Below are positions 52,394 to 63,351 of a stretch of 64,000 bases of DNA, piece after piece. The notes under the pieces are model-generated. The model was not told where the DNA came from. It did not search any database and saw nothing but the letters and a program-made list of their open reading frames with translations. The position numbers and the translations under genes are program-made. How positions within the stretch are numbered: position 1 is the stretch's first letter; each line of letters opens with the position of its first letter. Origin of the DNA: Sphingomonas glacialis (GTDB taxonomy: Bacteria; Pseudomonadota; Alphaproteobacteria; Sphingomonadales; Sphingomonadaceae); assembly GCF_014653575.1 (NCBI RefSeq), contig NZ_BNAQ01000001.1, positions 1,240,001 through 1,304,000 on the forward strand. The letters run 5' to 3'.

Positions 52394-54805
52394 TCATTTG
52401 GCGCCGAGCTTGGAGATCTTCTGGCCGGCGTCGCTGACGAAAACGAAGCCCGATACGCCGTCCTTGGCGATCTTGTTGACGAACGCCTGCGCTTCGTCGT
52501 CGGTCTTGAACGGGCCGGTCAGGATCCGGTTGGTCGCGCGCAGCGGCGTCGTCCAGCCGCTGCGGCCGGCGAGCTGCTTGTTGCCGCTGCGCAGCTTCGA
52601 CCATTGCTTGGGCAGATCGTTCTCGTTCGCGCCGCCCGCGACCTGAACCCAGATCCGCGACGGCTCGAGCAGCTTGGGATCGTTCTTACGCTTTTCCTCA
52701 GCCGCCTTCTTGGCGTCCGCCAGTTTCTTGTCGGCGACGGCTTTCTTCGCGTCGGCGATCTTCTTGTCGGCAGCGGCCTTCTTGGTGTCGGCGAGCTTCT
52801 TGTCGGCAGCCGCCTTCTTCGCTTCGGCGAGCGCCAGCTGATCGGCGGCTTTCTTGTCGGCGAGCTTCTTCTCGGCTGCCAGCTTCTTCTGCGCCGCTAC
52901 TTCATCGGCTCGGGTCGTATCCACGGGCGGGACCACAGCGCGCGCACGCTCGATCGGTGCGGGGGTCGGGCTCGGCGCGGTTTCGACCGGCGACTCGTTG
53001 GCGGGCACCTTGATGTCGGAGATGATCGCCGCGAGGATCGAATCCTCGCTGCGGACGGGTGTCGGCGCCGCTGGCGTAGGCGCGACCGGGGTTGGCGCGA
53101 CGTCAACCGGTGCAGGCGTCGCTGCAACGATCGTCGCGCTTTCCGCCGCCGCTGCGAGCGTACCGCCGGGCGGCGCCGTGGCGATCTGAGTCGGAGCAGT
53201 CGCCTGCGACGGAACAGCCGCGCCCGCCGTGCTGATGCTCGGTGCTGCGACGAGCCCGCCCGGCGTCGCGCCGAGGCGCGTCGTCGACGCCGCTGTGCCA
53301 CGATCGCCGACAGGCAGCGGGATGTTCGACGCGGCGAGCACAACCGGCGCGGCCGTTGCCGAGGCAACCGCTGTCGGCGCGGGCGCTCTCACCACCGGAG
53401 CGCTGACTTGCGGCACCGCGACGGGCAGCGGCGCAGCGACGGTCGCTGCCGGCGCCGCGATCGTGGCCTGGGTCGGGGCAGCCGCCGTCTGGATTGGACG
53501 CGACGGCACGGTCACGCTCGGCGTCGTGGGAAGGGTGCGAAGCTGCGCCATCGCTGCGGTGTTGGCGGCTTGCGCGGCCGTCACCGGCGCGCGTTGGACG
53601 TAGCGCGGCGCGGGCAGCGCTTGCGCGTAGGGCACGGCCGGCAGCGGCTGCACATAGGGTGTGGCGGGCGCGCGCTGCGGTTGCGCGTAGGGCGATTGCA
53701 CCGCCGGCGTACCCGGCAGGCGCTGGACAAAGGTCGCCGTCGGCGCGCCCGTCATCGGCGCGTTGGCGGCAAGCGCGGTGCGCGGCGCGATCGCTCCGTA
53801 CGACGGTGGTGCGGGAAGCGGCGGCGGTGGTGGTGGCGCCACGCTCGCGACGACCTCGACGCGTCCACGATTGCGGCGCGCTTCCTTGGCGCGGCGGCGC
53901 TCCTCGCGCGCGTCGACCACGACGGGTGCCTTGACCACCGCCGCGACCTGGACCGGCGCGGTCGGATCGGGACCGAGCGCCGCAAGCGGGGGCACAAGCC
54001 GCGCGTCGTTGACGCGGTCGAGGCTCGGCCGCACTTCGCCGAAATGCACCGCAAACGCGCGGTCGGCGGGGCGCAAACTCGACAGGATCTCGAAGAACGG
54101 CTGCAACCCTTGCGCCATCCCGCTCGGCATCATGCTCGTCGCGATCTTCTCGGCGCCGGCCTTGTCGCCCGCCATCGCCAGGATGAAGGCGCGCGCGCGC
54201 CACGCGCCACGATCGCTCTTGCGCAACAGCTGGTCGATCTGCGTGAGCGCGAGCTCGCGCTTGCCCGAAATGCCGAGCGACAGCGCATAGCGTCGCTGCG
54301 TCTCGTCATTCGCGCCAGCGCGCAGGGCCACGCGGTAGTCGCGCTGCGCGCGCTCCTGCTCGCCGATCAGGTCATAGGCCAGACCGCGGTCGGCGGCGAA
54401 ACTGCGCGGATCGGCGCCCAACCGCTCGGCCTCGGCGAAATGGCGCAGCGCGTCGCCGGGCCGCTCGGCTGAGACGAGCAAGCTGCCCTCGCCCGCCTTG
54501 ACGCGCGCATTACGGGGATCGATCCGCTCGGCGCGCGCGAAGAAGGCGGCAGCTGCGGTATCATCGTCGAGCCTCAGCGCGAGTTCGCCCGCCCGGATCA
54601 GCGCCTGCAAATCCTGCGGATTTGCCGCGAGCAGCCGGATCTGACTCGCGAGCAGATCGGCATCCGAGAGCGGCTGCACGCTATAAGGCGACGGCACGCT
54701 GGCATAAGGCGAGCTGCCATAGGGCGAGGGATAGCTCGACTGCGCATTCGCCGCAGACGCAAGCGTCAGCGCAGATACGGAGGCAATAAGACGAACGGCG
54801 CGCAT
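52394..54805 (-). CDS. Large periplasmic TPR and SPOR domain protein
   Basis: 803 residues. Signal peptide [24 protein letters not shown]-like repeats at about 50-260; a long Pro/Ala/Thr-rich disordered stretch (about 310-620); then a Lys/Ala coiled coil built of near-identical 11-residue units ([33 protein letters not shown]; about 665-715) and a C-terminal SPOR domain ([19 protein letters not shown] to [15 protein letters not shown]). Position next to ftsZ and the septal-glycan-binding SPOR domain suggest a division or septum protein. Confidence 0.85.
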   Translation of the reverse strand: MRAVRLIASVSALTLASAANAQSSYPSPYGSSPYASVPSPYSVQPLSDADLLASQIRLLAANPQDLQALIRAGELALRLDDDTAAAAFFARAERIDPRNARVKAGEGSLLVSAERPGDALRHFAEAERLGADPRSFAADRGLAYDLIGEQERAQRDYRVALRAGANDETQRRYALSLGISGKRELALTQIDQLLRKSDRGAWRARAFILAMAGDKAGAEKIATSMMPSGMAQGLQPFFEILSSLRPADRAFAVHFGEVRPSLDRVNDARLVPPLAALGPDPTAPVQVAAVVKAPVVVDAREERRRAKEARRNRGRVEVVASVAPPPPPPLPAPPSYGAIAPRTALAANAPMTGAPTATFVQRLPGTPAVQSPYAQPQRAPATPYVQPLPAVPYAQALPAPRYVQRAPVTAAQAANTAAMAQLRTLPTTPSVTVPSRPIQTAAAPTQATIAAPAATVAAPLPVAVPQVSAPVVRAPAPTAVASATAAPVVLAASNIPLPVGDRGTAASTTRLGATPGGLVAAPSISTAGAAVPSQATAPTQIATAPPGGTLAAAAESATIVAATPAPVDVAPTPVAPTPAAPTPVRSEDSILAAIISDIKVPANESPVETAPSPTPAPIERARAVVPPVDTTRADEVAAQKKLAAEKKLADKKAADQLALAEAKKAAADKKLADTKKAAADKKIADAKKAVADKKLADAKKAAEEKRKNDPKLLEPSRIWVQVAGGANENDLPKQWSKLRSGNKQLAGRSGWTTPLRATNRILTGPFKTDDEAQAFVNKIAKDGVSGFVFVSDAGQKISKLGAK

Positions 54806-54881
54806 GGTCAGTCCTAGAGCGGTTTATCGCGCAGGCGGCAAGCGACCGCCCGGCCGCGCTGCGACCAATCGACACCCAGTG

Positions 54882-54913
54882 ACGGCGAGCGCCCGATCAG
54901 GAGCGCTCGCCGT
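54882..54913 (-). terminator. Hairpin after ftsZ
   Basis: ACGGCGAGCGC (54882-54892) pairs with GCGCTCGCCGT (54903-54913), an 11-bp stem with a 10-nt loop, located between the ftsZ stop and the TPR/SPOR gene. No T tract follows, so it may only weaken read-through. Confidence 0.6.
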
Positions 54914-54929
54914 GGTCCGCCGCGGATCG

Positions 54930-56402
54930 TTACTGGTTGTTCTGCCGATGCAGGAAGCGCGGGATATCAAGCGGATCCTTGTCGGCGGCGGGCTCCTCGT
55001 CGCGCGCGGCGCCGCGCGAGACGCTCGACATGCGCTCGAACAGCGTGCCGCCAAGCTTGACGCGCGGCGCTGGCGCCGCGGGCGCGGGTTCAGGGGCGGC
55101 GGGAGCCGCCTCGGCGGCGGGCGCGCCCGGCGACAGCCAGCGGCGGCGCGTCGGCGCTTCGGCGGCCGTATCATCGGCAGCGGGTGCCGATGGCGCGGGG
55201 GCCGTGTCGTCGAAGCTCGTCACCGGTGCGGGCGCAGGGGCCGGAGCGGGTGCCGGCTCGGGGGCGACCACGGTCTCGCTGCCGAGCACCAGCTCGTCAT
55301 CCTGCGACGCGGGCTCGGGTGCCGCTTCGTCGGCAGGCGCGGGGTCAGCCGCGGGAGCCGCCGGCGTCTCGGTCTTCTTGGTGCCCGAGAAGCTGAACGC
55401 GCGCGACGCCGGCGGCGCTGCCGGAACGGGGCGCACTTCGGCCTCTATCCCGGTGGCGACCACCGAAACGCGGATCTTGCCCTCGAGATCGGGGTTGAAC
55501 GCCGAGCCCCAGATGATGTTGGCGTCTTCGTCGACCAGCTCGCGGATGTGGTTCGCGGCTTCGTCGACTTCGAGCAGGCGCATGTCGTCGCCACCGGTGA
55601 TCGACACGATGACGCCCTTGGCGCCCTTCATGCTGACACCGTCGAGCAGCGGGTTGGCGATCGCCTTCGATGCCGCCTCGATCGCGCGATTGTCGCCCTC
55701 GGCCTCGCCGGTGCCCATCATCGCCTTGCCCATTTCCTGCATCACCGAACGGACGTCGGCGAAATCGAGGTTGATGAGGCCGGGCATGACCATCAGGTCG
55801 GTGATCCCGCGCACGCCCTGCTGCAGAACTTCGTCGGCCATCTGGAACGCTTCCTTGAAGGTCGTGTTCGCATTGGCGACGAGGAACAGGTTCTGGTTGG
55901 GGATGACGATCAGCGTGTCGACATACTTCTGCAGTTCCTCGATGCCCGCCTCAGCGCTTTTCGCGCGGCGCGTGCCCTCGAAGGCGAACGGCTTGGTGAC
56001 GACGCCGACCGTCAGGATGCCCATGTCACGTGCCGCCTTGGCGATGACAGGCGCCGCACCGGTGCCGGTGCCGCCACCCATGCCGGCGGCGATGAAGCAC
56101 ATGTGCGAGCCTTCGAGCATCTTGGTGACCTGCTCGATCGTCTCTTCGGCCGCCGCACGCCCGATCTCGGGGCGCGAGCCGGCGCCGAGGCCTTGCGTGA
56201 TCTTCGCACCGAGCTGGATCTTGTGGCTCGCGGTCGACTGCTTGAGCGCCTGCGAGTCGGTGTTGGCGACGAGGAACTCGACGCCCTGCACATCGGCACG
56301 CATCATGTTGGCGATGGCGTTGCCGCCAGCGCCGCCAACGCCGATCACCGCGATGCGCGGCGTGAGCTCATCGACTTCTGGCGGCAAAAATTCGATGCTC
56401 AT
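54930..56402 (-). CDS. ftsZ: Cell division protein FtsZ
   Basis: 490 residues from ATG 56402. The tubulin-like GTPase core has [14 protein letters not shown], the signature [13 protein letters not shown] and [11 protein letters not shown] (T7 loop). An unusually long Ala/Pro/Glu-rich linker (about 320-470) precedes the conserved C-terminal peptide [16 protein letters not shown], which binds FtsA and other partners. It ends the dcw cluster; a 111-nt gap after ftsA leaves room for its own promoter. Confidence 0.97.
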   Translation of the reverse strand: MSIEFLPPEVDELTPRIAVIGVGGAGGNAIANMMRADVQGVEFLVANTDSQALKQSTASHKIQLGAKITQGLGAGSRPEIGRAAAEETIEQVTKMLEGSHMCFIAAGMGGGTGTGAAPVIAKAARDMGILTVGVVTKPFAFEGTRRAKSAEAGIEELQKYVDTLIVIPNQNLFLVANANTTFKEAFQMADEVLQQGVRGITDLMVMPGLINLDFADVRSVMQEMGKAMMGTGEAEGDNRAIEAASKAIANPLLDGVSMKGAKGVIVSITGGDDMRLLEVDEAANHIRELVDEDANIIWGSAFNPDLEGKIRVSVVATGIEAEVRPVPAAPPASRAFSFSGTKKTETPAAPAADPAPADEAAPEPASQDDELVLGSETVVAPEPAPAPAPAPAPVTSFDDTAPAPSAPAADDTAAEAPTRRRWLSPGAPAAEAAPAAPEPAPAAPAPRVKLGGTLFERMSSVSRGAARDEEPAADKDPLDIPRFLHRQNNQ

Positions 56403-56513
56403 GTCCGGTCTCCAACGTGCGCCCACACCCCGGCGCCAAACTGATATAGGTGTAGTCTTGCACCATCGCTGGCGGTCCTTCCAGAGCGAACCGCACAATC
56501 CAGTAGCAAATCT

Positions 56514-57776
56514 TTAATAATTCGCGCGGGCTGCCGCCATGAGGCGTCGGAACAGCGCGAAACCCTTCGGGCGATGGACCAATTGCTGCTTGCTCGACAG
56601 CGCGCGCAGATCGACCGGATCGGCCGCCGCGTAGAATGCGAGCCCGGCGAGCGTCGCGAACGCCGGCCCGGCATGCGCCTCGGGCAACGCGGTCAGCCCG
56701 CGCGGGCGGCCGATCCGCACCGAGCGGCCGAGCGCTTGCTGCGCGTAATCGGCGATGCCCTTGAGCTCCGCCCCGCCGCCAGTCAGCACGACCTGGCGCC
56801 CGACCGGCCCTTCGAACTTCAGCTCGGCAAGCGCCTTGCCGACTTCGCCGATCAGATGGTCGAGCCGCTGGCGGATCACGGCGATCAGCTGCGCCTTGGT
56901 GATCCGCGTGCCGTCATGCGCGTCGTCCTCGGCCGAGATCGGCGCGACGTCGATCATCTCGTGATTGTCGCGCGGGGACGCATTGGCCGAGCCGTGGACG
57001 CACTTCATCCGCTCGGCCTGCGCGCGGCGCGTGCCGAAGGCCGAGGCGATGTCGTCGGTAATGTCCTGCGCGCCGATCGGGATCGACATCAGCCCGACGA
57101 GCATCCCGCCGGCGAACAGCGAGACGTTGGTAATCCCTGCCCCCAGTTCGACCAGCGCGACGCCGAGCTCGCGCTCCTCGTCGGACAGGCACGCCATGCC
57201 GGTCGCGACGGGCGATGCGATGATCGACTTCACCTCGAGATGCGCATTCGCGACGCACAGCCCAAGGTTGCGCACCGGCGACCCGTCGGCAGCGACGACA
57301 TGGATATGGACGCCGAGCCGGTCGGCATGCAGCCCGAGCGGGCGCTTTACCCCGGTCAACCCATCGAGCGTGTAGAGCGCAGGCTGCGCGTGGAGCACCA
57401 TCCGCCCCGCCGGGTCGATCGAATCGCGACCCGCCTGGAGCAGCGCGTCGATGTCGGACTGCTCGACGCGGTGGCCGCCGAGCTCGAACTCGATCGACGC
57501 GACGTCGGATACGAGGCCACCGGCCGAGAAGCTGACCCACACGTTCTCGATGTTGGTGCCCGCGATCCGCTCGGCCTGCTCGACCGCCTCGCGCACCGCG
57601 ACTTCGGTCGCGGCGGCATCGGCGATATAGCCGCGCTTGACGCCGCGACTCTCGCGCTGGCCGGTGCCGAGCACGATCAACTCGCCGCCGTCACCCTTCT
57701 GCGCGATCATCGCCGACACCTTGGACGACCCGATGTCGAGCGCGGTGATGAGGCCTTCCGGTGCTGTCTTCGCCAT
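56514..57776 (-). CDS. ftsA: Cell division protein FtsA
   Basis: 420 residues of the actin-like ATPase family: ALDIGSSKVSAMIA phosphate-1 motif, SHS2/1C domain with VWVSFSAGGLVSDV, LVELGAGITNVSLFAGG and VVLTGGGAELKGI. The C-terminal amphipathic helix (GFALFRRLMAAARANY) anchors FtsZ to the membrane. It follows ftsQ by 29 nt. Confidence 0.96.
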   Translation of the reverse strand: MAKTAPEGLITALDIGSSKVSAMIAQKGDGGELIVLGTGQRESRGVKRGYIADAAATEVAVREAVEQAERIAGTNIENVWVSFSAGGLVSDVASIEFELGGHRVEQSDIDALLQAGRDSIDPAGRMVLHAQPALYTLDGLTGVKRPLGLHADRLGVHIHVVAADGSPVRNLGLCVANAHLEVKSIIASPVATGMACLSDEERELGVALVELGAGITNVSLFAGGMLVGLMSIPIGAQDITDDIASAFGTRRAQAERMKCVHGSANASPRDNHEMIDVAPISAEDDAHDGTRITKAQLIAVIRQRLDHLIGEVGKALAELKFEGPVGRQVVLTGGGAELKGIADYAQQALGRSVRIGRPRGLTALPEAHAGPAFATLAGLAFYAAADPVDLRALSSKQQLVHRPKGFALFRRLMAAARANY

Positions 57777-57805
57777 CTGCTTGTCCCCTGTTCCGCCCGC
57801 TTACG

Positions 57806-58789
57806 CTATCCTTGGCCTGCTGGCCCCGATTGTTTCGCTTCGATCACGCCCGATTTCTCCGCCGGGGTCGCCTGCCCCGTCACCGGCGTCCCTGCGGGCG
57901 TCGTCGCCGTGGGATCAGTGATCGCCTTGTTGTCGACCAACCCAGGCTTGCGCGCCACCAGCCGCGTCGGATCGCGCATGTCGAAGCCGAGCCAGCCCTT
58001 GCCGAGCAGCGGCTTGACCCCGTCGAGCTGCGCGAAACGGACCAGCGCCTTGCCCGCCGCCGCGTCGCCCTCGGGCAGAGCGAGCGTCTCGCCGCTCTCG
58101 AAGGTCAGCGTCCAGCGGCGGTTGCCGACCCAGGTCGCCGCCTTGACCTGGCCGCGCAACGCCGGCGCGACGTCGAGCAATTGCCGATACGCCGGCTCCT
58201 GCTCATTGGCGTGCGCGCCGATCACCAGCGGCAGATCGGGCATCGCCTCGGGATTGACCGGCTCGAGCCACGTTCCGTTCGCCGAGATCAGCGAGAGCTG
58301 GCCCTTGTTCTGCCAGATCGCGCTCGGCGTGCGCTCGATGACATTGACCATCAGCGTGTCGGGCAGCCGCCGCGAGACGTGCGCATCCTCGATCCAGCCG
58401 CTGTGTGCGAGCAGATCCTGGCGGATCTTCTCGAGGCTGACGAGTGGCATCGCCATCGACGGCTGGTTCGCCGCGATCTTGTAGATGACGTTGTGGTCCA
58501 TCCGCTTGAGACCGGTGATCTGGATGTTGGTGACGCGGAACCCCGCATCGCCGATCCCCTCGCCGATCGCGCTGCCGATCGCCGCGGGAACGCCGAGATA
58601 GGTCGCCGCGCCGAGCAGCGCCGCGCCGACCGCACCCATGATCGACCAGGTCGCGATCTTGTGGAGCGTCGCTTCGCTGACCGGCAGCATCGCGATCAGC
58701 TTGTCGATCGTCGACGCCTTGGGCGGCTTGCGCCGCTTGGGCTGGACCGGGCGACGCGCGGTGCCGCGCTTGATCGTGCCGCTGCTCAT
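57806..58789 (-). CDS. ftsQ: Cell division protein FtsQ
   Basis: 327 residues from ATG 58789, overlapping the ddlB stop by 4 nt. A basic N-terminus (KRGTARRPVQPKRRKPPK), one membrane segment (about 48-68), the POTRA domain (FRVTNIQITGLKRMDHNVIYKIAAN) and the FtsQ domain (GWIEDAHVSRRLPDTLMVNVIERTPSAIWQ) are clear. The last 50 residues are a Thr/Pro/Ala-rich tail. It recruits FtsB/FtsL-type partners to the septum. Confidence 0.94.
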   Translation of the reverse strand: MSSGTIKRGTARRPVQPKRRKPPKASTIDKLIAMLPVSEATLHKIATWSIMGAVGAALLGAATYLGVPAAIGSAIGEGIGDAGFRVTNIQITGLKRMDHNVIYKIAANQPSMAMPLVSLEKIRQDLLAHSGWIEDAHVSRRLPDTLMVNVIERTPSAIWQNKGQLSLISANGTWLEPVNPEAMPDLPLVIGAHANEQEPAYRQLLDVAPALRGQVKAATWVGNRRWTLTFESGETLALPEGDAAAGKALVRFAQLDGVKPLLGKGWLGFDMRDPTRLVARKPGLVDNKAITDPTATTPAGTPVTGQATPAEKSGVIEAKQSGPAGQG

Positions 58790-59730
58790 GGCGCCTTTTC
58801 TTTCAGCGCCCGATCCTTCACCGCCTCGTCGACGATCGCCTGAACGAGCTGCGGATAGGAAATCCCGCAATGCTTGGCCTGTTCGGGCACCAGACTGAGC
58901 GGGGTCATCCCCGGCTGGGTGTTGACCTCGAGCAGGAACAGCCCCTCGACCCCGGCCTCGTCGTCCCAGCGGAAATCGGAGCGCGACGCGCCCTTGCAGC
59001 CGAGCAGGCGATGCGCGTCGAGCGCGATCTGCTTGCACGCTTGGGTGATCTCGTCGGGGATCGCGGCGGGGAAGATGTGCTCGGTCTTGCCGTCGGTATA
59101 TTTCGATTCGTAATCGTACCAGCCGGTGAGTGGCTTGAGCTCGGTGACGCCGAGCGCTGTGTCGCCGAGCACCGCGGTGGTGAGCTCGCGGCCGCGGATG
59201 TACGGCTCGGCGAGCAATTCGTCGAACGCGCTCCACGGCCCGGGCGTGCTGCGCGCGATCGGGTTGCCGTAGTTACCCTCGGCAGTGACGATTGCCACGC
59301 CGACCGACGAGCCTTCGTTGACGGGCTTGAGCACATACGGGCGCGGCAACGGGTCGTCGTCGTACAGCGTCTCGCTCTTGACGATCCGCCCGCCCGGCAT
59401 CGGGATCCCGGCGGGGACGAGCAACAGCTTGGTCAGCTGCTTGTCGATCGCGATGACCGAGGTGGCGAGCCCCGAATGCGTATAGGTCAGCCCCATCAGA
59501 TCGAGCATGCCCTGCACCGCCCCATCCTCGCCGGGCGTCCCGTGGAGCGCGTTGAAGACGATATCGGGTTTCGCCTCGGCGAGCTTTGCCGCGACGTCAT
59601 GCCCCATGTCGATCCGCGTCACGCGGTGCCCGAGCGATTCGAGCGCATCGGCAACGCCAGCGCCCGACATCAGCGACACTTCGCGCTCGGCCGACCAGCC
59701 GCCCATCAGGACTGCGACATGCAAACTCAC
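58786..59730 (-). CDS. ddlB: D-alanine--D-alanine ligase
   Basis: 314 residues with ATP-grasp motifs: HVAVLMGGWSAEREVSLMSG, NALHGTPGEDGAVQGMLDL, YVLKPVNEGSSVGVAIV, and the metal-site segment LFLLEVNTQPGMTPLSLVPEQA. It makes D-Ala-D-Ala for peptidoglycan precursors. It overlaps murB upstream and ftsQ downstream by 4 nt each. Confidence 0.96.
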   Translation of the reverse strand: MSLHVAVLMGGWSAEREVSLMSGAGVADALESLGHRVTRIDMGHDVAAKLAEAKPDIVFNALHGTPGEDGAVQGMLDLMGLTYTHSGLATSVIAIDKQLTKLLLVPAGIPMPGGRIVKSETLYDDDPLPRPYVLKPVNEGSSVGVAIVTAEGNYGNPIARSTPGPWSAFDELLAEPYIRGRELTTAVLGDTALGVTELKPLTGWYDYESKYTDGKTEHIFPAAIPDEITQACKQIALDAHRLLGCKGASRSDFRWDDEAGVEGLFLLEVNTQPGMTPLSLVPEQAKHCGISYPQLVQAIVDEAVKDRALKEKAP

Positions 59731-60632
59731 GACTCTTCACCCACCCGCTGAATTTCCCACTCGAGCGTCACCCCGGACTGCGCCTTCACGCGCGCGATGA
59801 CATCCTCGCCGAGCGCCTCGATATCAGCGCTCGTCGCCGCGCCGAGGTTGAGCAGGAAATTGCAATGCTTCTCGCTGACCTGCGCATCGCCGCGCCGCAG
59901 GCCCCGGCAGCCGGCGGCGTCGATCAGCGCCCAGGCCTTGTGGCCGGGCGGATTCTTGAAGGTCGAACCGCCGGTCTTCGAGCGCAACGGCTGCGACGCC
60001 TCGCGCTCGGCGGCGATGCGGTCCATCTCGGCCTGGATGACTGCCGGGTCCTCGGGATGACCGCGGAAGGTCGCGCTCACGACGACGGCACCAGCGGGCA
60101 GCGTCGAGTGGCGATAGGTGTAGCCCAGCGCCTCGACTGCGAGCGTCTGCCGCTCGCCCGAGCGCAAGACGATCTCGCACTCGACGAGCACGTCCTTGGT
60201 CTCGCGCCCGTATGCGCCGCCGTTCATCCGCACGAAGCCGCCGACCGTGCCGGGGATAGACCGCAGGAACTCGACCCCGCCGATGCCAGCATCGCGCGCG
60301 CTCGACGACACGAGGATCCCGCTCGCGCCGCCGCCGCAGCGGAGAGTCGTCGCGTCGAGCGTCTCGACCTTGGCGAAGGGCTTGCCGAGGCGGATCACCA
60401 CGCCGGGAACGCCGCCGTCACGCACGATCAGGTTCGAGCCGAGACCCAGCGGGAGGACGGGGATGCTGGGGTCGAGCGCGGCGAGGAAGGCGCTGAGGTC
60501 GGCGACGTCCTTGGGTTCGAACAGGCACTGCGCCGCGCCGCCGGATTTGAACCAGACGAGCGGGGCGAGTGGCGCATTGTCGGTGACCCTACCTTCAATC
60601 CCCCGCCCGCTTGCGAGTCCGAGGTCGGTCAT
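59727..60632 (-). CDS. murB: UDP-N-acetylenolpyruvoylglucosamine reductase MurB
   Basis: 301 residues from ATG 60632: FAD domain with LPLGLGSNLIVRDGG and GIGGVEFLRSIPGTVGGFVRMNGGAYG, then SKTGGSTFKNPPGHKAWALIDAAGCRG with the catalytic Ser and SEKHCNFLLN. It reduces enolpyruvyl-UDP-GlcNAc to UDP-MurNAc. The frame stays open to another ATG at 60809 that overlaps the murC stop; that would add 59 low-complexity residues encoded by palindromes. I chose 60632 because family homology begins there, but translation from 60809 is possible. Confidence 0.93.
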   Translation of the reverse strand: MTDLGLASGRGIEGRVTDNAPLAPLVWFKSGGAAQCLFEPKDVADLSAFLAALDPSIPVLPLGLGSNLIVRDGGVPGVVIRLGKPFAKVETLDATTLRCGGGASGILVSSSARDAGIGGVEFLRSIPGTVGGFVRMNGGAYGRETKDVLVECEIVLRSGERQTLAVEALGYTYRHSTLPAGAVVVSATFRGHPEDPAVIQAEMDRIAAEREASQPLRSKTGGSTFKNPPGHKAWALIDAAGCRGLRRGDAQVSEKHCNFLLNLGAATSADIEALGEDVIARVKAQSGVTLEWEIQRVGEES

Positions 60633-60764
60633 GCCCCCGGCATGACCTGAACGATGCGGGGCATCGTTCACCTCGGACTGGGCTAGGGGAGGGAATGACC
60701 TGGAAGCTTGGGCGACGCCTGAAGAAGAAGGCCCTCCCCCGGCCCCTCCCGCGAGCGGGAGGGG
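60627..60764. repeat. Three perfect palindromes between murC and murB
   Basis: GGTCATGCC/GGCATGACC (60627-60647, 9-bp stem covering the murB ATG), AACGATGC/GCATCGTT (60650-60668, 8-bp stem) and CCCCTCCCGC/GCGGGAGGGG (60743-60764, 10-bp stem, 2-nt loop). They occupy the only sizeable gap (173 nt) in this part of the dcw cluster. Confidence 0.85.
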
Positions 60765-60805
60765 GGAAGAAGCAGCAGGAGAAGACAGAGAAGACTCGCT
60801 CACGC

Positions 60806-62209
60806 TCATCGCGCGCCCTCGATACCAGCCGCCAAACCTGCAGCCCACTTGGTAATATCCCCTGCCCCCAGGCAGACCACCATGTCGCCCGGCTGCACCA
60901 CCTCCGCCAACCGCGTCGCGAGCGCCTCGGGCCCGGCGATCGTCGCCGCCGAGCGATGCCCGCGCCGCTTCAACCCCTCGACCAACGCCTCGGCATCGAC
61001 CCCCTCGACCGGCGCCTCGCCAGCTGCATAGACTGGCGCCACGAACACCATGTCGGCATCGTTGAACGCGCCCTGGAACTCTTCCATCAAATCGCCCAAT
61101 CGCGAGAAGCGATGCGGCTGCACCACCGCGATCACGCGATTCTCGACACCCTCGCGCGCTGCCGACAGCACTGCGCGGATCTCGACCGGGTGATGCCCGT
61201 AATCGTCGATGATCGTGACGCCACCCGTCTCGCCCACCTTGGTGAAGCGCCGCTTCACGCCGCCGAACTTGGCGAACCCCTGCTGGATCGTCGCGTCGTC
61301 GATCCCGAGCTCGAGCGCGACGCCGATCGCGGCGAGCGCGTTCTGGACGTTGTGGCGCCCCGGCATCGGCATTTCGATCCCCTCGATCGAGCGCGTCGTC
61401 CCGTCACGGTGACGGACGATCACCTCGAAGCGGTTGCCGCCCGGGATCGGCGTCACGTTCACCCCGCGCACGTCGGACTGCGCCGAGAAACCATAGGTCA
61501 CGACACGCCGGTCGCGGACGCGCGGGATGATGTTCTGCACTTCGGGATGATCGAGGCACAGCAAGGCCGCGCCATAGAAGGGCACGTTCTCGACGAACTC
61601 GACGAACGCATCCTTCACCGCGTCGAACGAGCCATAGTGGTCGAGATGCTCGGGATCGATATTGGTGACTACCGCGATCGTGCCGTCCAAACGCAGGAAG
61701 CTGCCGTCACTCTCGTCGGCCTCGACCACCATCCAGTCGCTCGCGCCCAATCGCGCGTTCGAGCCATAGGAATTGATGATCCCGCCATTGATCACGGTCG
61801 GATCGACCCCGCCCGCATCGAGCAGCGCCGCGACCATCGACGTCGTCGTCGTCTTGCCGTGCGTTCCCGCGACCGCGACGGTCGATTTCAGCCGCATCAG
61901 CTCGGCGAGCATCTCCGCGCGCCGCACCACCGGGATGCGCCGTTCGAGCGCGGCCTCGACTTCGGGGTTGCCGCGCTTGATCGCGGTCGACGTCACGATC
62001 ACCGCGGCGTCGCCGAGATTGTCGGCATGGTGCCCGATCAGCACCTTGATGCCACGCGCGCGCAGACCTTCGACGACATAGCCCTCGGCCACGTCCGACC
62101 CCTGCACCGCATAGCCGAGGTTCTTCATCACCTCGGCGATGCCCGACATGCCGATGCCGCCGATGCCGACGAAGTGGATCGTCCCGATATCGGTTGCGAC
62201 GCCCCTCAT
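60806..62209 (-). CDS. murC: UDP-N-acetylmuramate--L-alanine ligase MurC
   Basis: 467 residues from ATG 62209. Mur ligase features: [19 protein letters not shown], the ATP loop [28 protein letters not shown], the [13 protein letters not shown] region and [12 protein letters not shown]. It adds L-Ala to UDP-MurNAc. It overlaps the murG stop by 4 nt; its own stop overlaps the optional upstream ATG of murB. Confidence 0.96.
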   Translation of the reverse strand: MRGVATDIGTIHFVGIGGIGMSGIAEVMKNLGYAVQGSDVAEGYVVEGLRARGIKVLIGHHADNLGDAAVIVTSTAIKRGNPEVEAALERRIPVVRRAEMLAELMRLKSTVAVAGTHGKTTTTSMVAALLDAGGVDPTVINGGIINSYGSNARLGASDWMVVEADESDGSFLRLDGTIAVVTNIDPEHLDHYGSFDAVKDAFVEFVENVPFYGAALLCLDHPEVQNIIPRVRDRRVVTYGFSAQSDVRGVNVTPIPGGNRFEVIVRHRDGTTRSIEGIEMPMPGRHNVQNALAAIGVALELGIDDATIQQGFAKFGGVKRRFTKVGETGGVTIIDDYGHHPVEIRAVLSAAREGVENRVIAVVQPHRFSRLGDLMEEFQGAFNDADMVFVAPVYAAGEAPVEGVDAEALVEGLKRRGHRSAATIAGPEALATRLAEVVQPGDMVVCLGAGDITKWAAGLAAGIEGAR

Positions 62210-63351
62210 GCGAATGCTGCCTTTACGGGCTGCGGCTTTCCGATCGGCATGTCGCCGAGCGGATCGCCGAGGCTTTCGACGAGGTTGGCAAGGTCGCGCA
62301 CGGCATCGGGCCGCCCGCACGCCCGCGCACGCCCGGCGGCGTTCTGCAGCGCTTCGGGGTCGAGCCCGAGCTTCTGCATCTGCTTGGCAAGCTCGACCGG
62401 GGTGAAGTGACGCTGATCGATCGTCCGCGCGCCGCCCGCTTGCGTCATCTCGCGCGCATTGGCGGTCTGGTGATCGTCGGTCGCCGAGGGGAGCGGCACG
62501 AGGATCGCCGGACGCCCAGCACAGGTCAGTTCGGCGAGCGTCGAGGCCCCTGCGCGGGCGATCACGAGATGCGCCCAGGCGAGCTGTTCGGGCATGTCGG
62601 GCAAGTACGTGGCAAGGTCAGCGGCAATCGACAGCTCGGCATATTTGGCGCGGCAGGCCTCGATATCCTCGATCCGCGCCTGGTGGGTGACTTGCAGACG
62701 CCGCCGAAAGGCGACGGGCAACATCGAAAGGCCGTCGGGGACGACCTGCGAGAGGACGCTCGCGCCCTGGCTCCCGCCGGTGACGAGGACGCGGAAGATA
62801 CCGTCCTCCTCGAGCAGCGGATACGGCTTGGAGCGCAAGGCGAGCACCGCGTCGCGCACCGGATTGCCGACGAGATGCGTCTTCGCCAGCAGCTTCGGCT
62901 TGAGCCGAGCAACGTCGGCGTAGGAGGTGGCGATCGCATCGACCTTGCCTGCGACGAGCCGGTTGACGCGGCCGAGCACGGCGTTCTGTTCGTGCACCGC
63001 GGTCGGAATGCCTTGGTTGAACGCGCCGAGCAGCGCCGGCAGCGCGGGGTAGCCGCCGAAGCCGATCACCGCATCGGGGCGGAAGCTCTTGTACAGCTCG
63101 ATCGCCATCGCGCGCCCGTTGAGCATCGCGCGCGCCGCCTTCAGATAGCCGATCGGTCCACCGGTCAGGCGTCCGGCAGGGAGGATATGCGTCTGGATCC
63201 CCTCGAACAGCCCGGGAAAGCGCACGCCGCGCTCATCGCTGACGAGCGCGACATAATGCCCACGCTGGATCAGCTCGGCGGCAAGGGCGGCGGCCGGGAC
63301 CATGTGCCCGCCGGTGCCGCCTGCTGCCAATACGAAATGCTTTGCCATCAT
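62206..63351 (-). CDS. murG: UDP-GlcNAc transferase MurG
   Basis: 381 residues from ATG 63351 ([24 protein letters not shown]). The glycosyltransferase 28 fold shows GGTGGHxx[46 protein letters not shown] and [35 protein letters not shown]. It makes lipid II at the inner membrane. It overlaps ftsW and murC by 4 nt each. Confidence 0.96.
   Translation of the reverse strand: MMAKHFVLAAGGTGGHMVPAAALAAELIQRGHYVALVSDERGVRFPGLFEGIQTHILPAGRLTGGPIGYLKAARAMLNGRAMAIELYKSFRPDAVIGFGGYPALPALLGAFNQGIPTAVHEQNAVLGRVNRLVAGKVDAIATSYADVARLKPKLLAKTHLVGNPVRDAVLALRSKPYPLLEEDGIFRVLVTGGSQGASVLSQVVPDGLSMLPVAFRRRLQVTHQARIEDIEACRAKYAELSIAADLATYLPDMPEQLAWAHLVIARAGASTLAELTCAGRPAILVPLPSATDDHQTANAREMTQAGGARTIDQRHFTPVELAKQMQKLGLDPEALQNAAGRARACGRPDAVRDLANLVESLGDPLGDMPIGKPQPVKAAFA

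Noticed and set aside
52670..52880. Short tandem DNA repeat that could suggest a CRISPR-like array
   Set aside because: The repeats are 33-nt coding units for the Lys/Ala coiled coil, with no spacers.
52604..54472. Plus-strand ORF of 622 codons antisense to the TPR/SPOR gene
   Set aside because: Low-complexity Arg/Gly translation that mirrors the Pro/Ala-rich region of the real protein; no family motifs.
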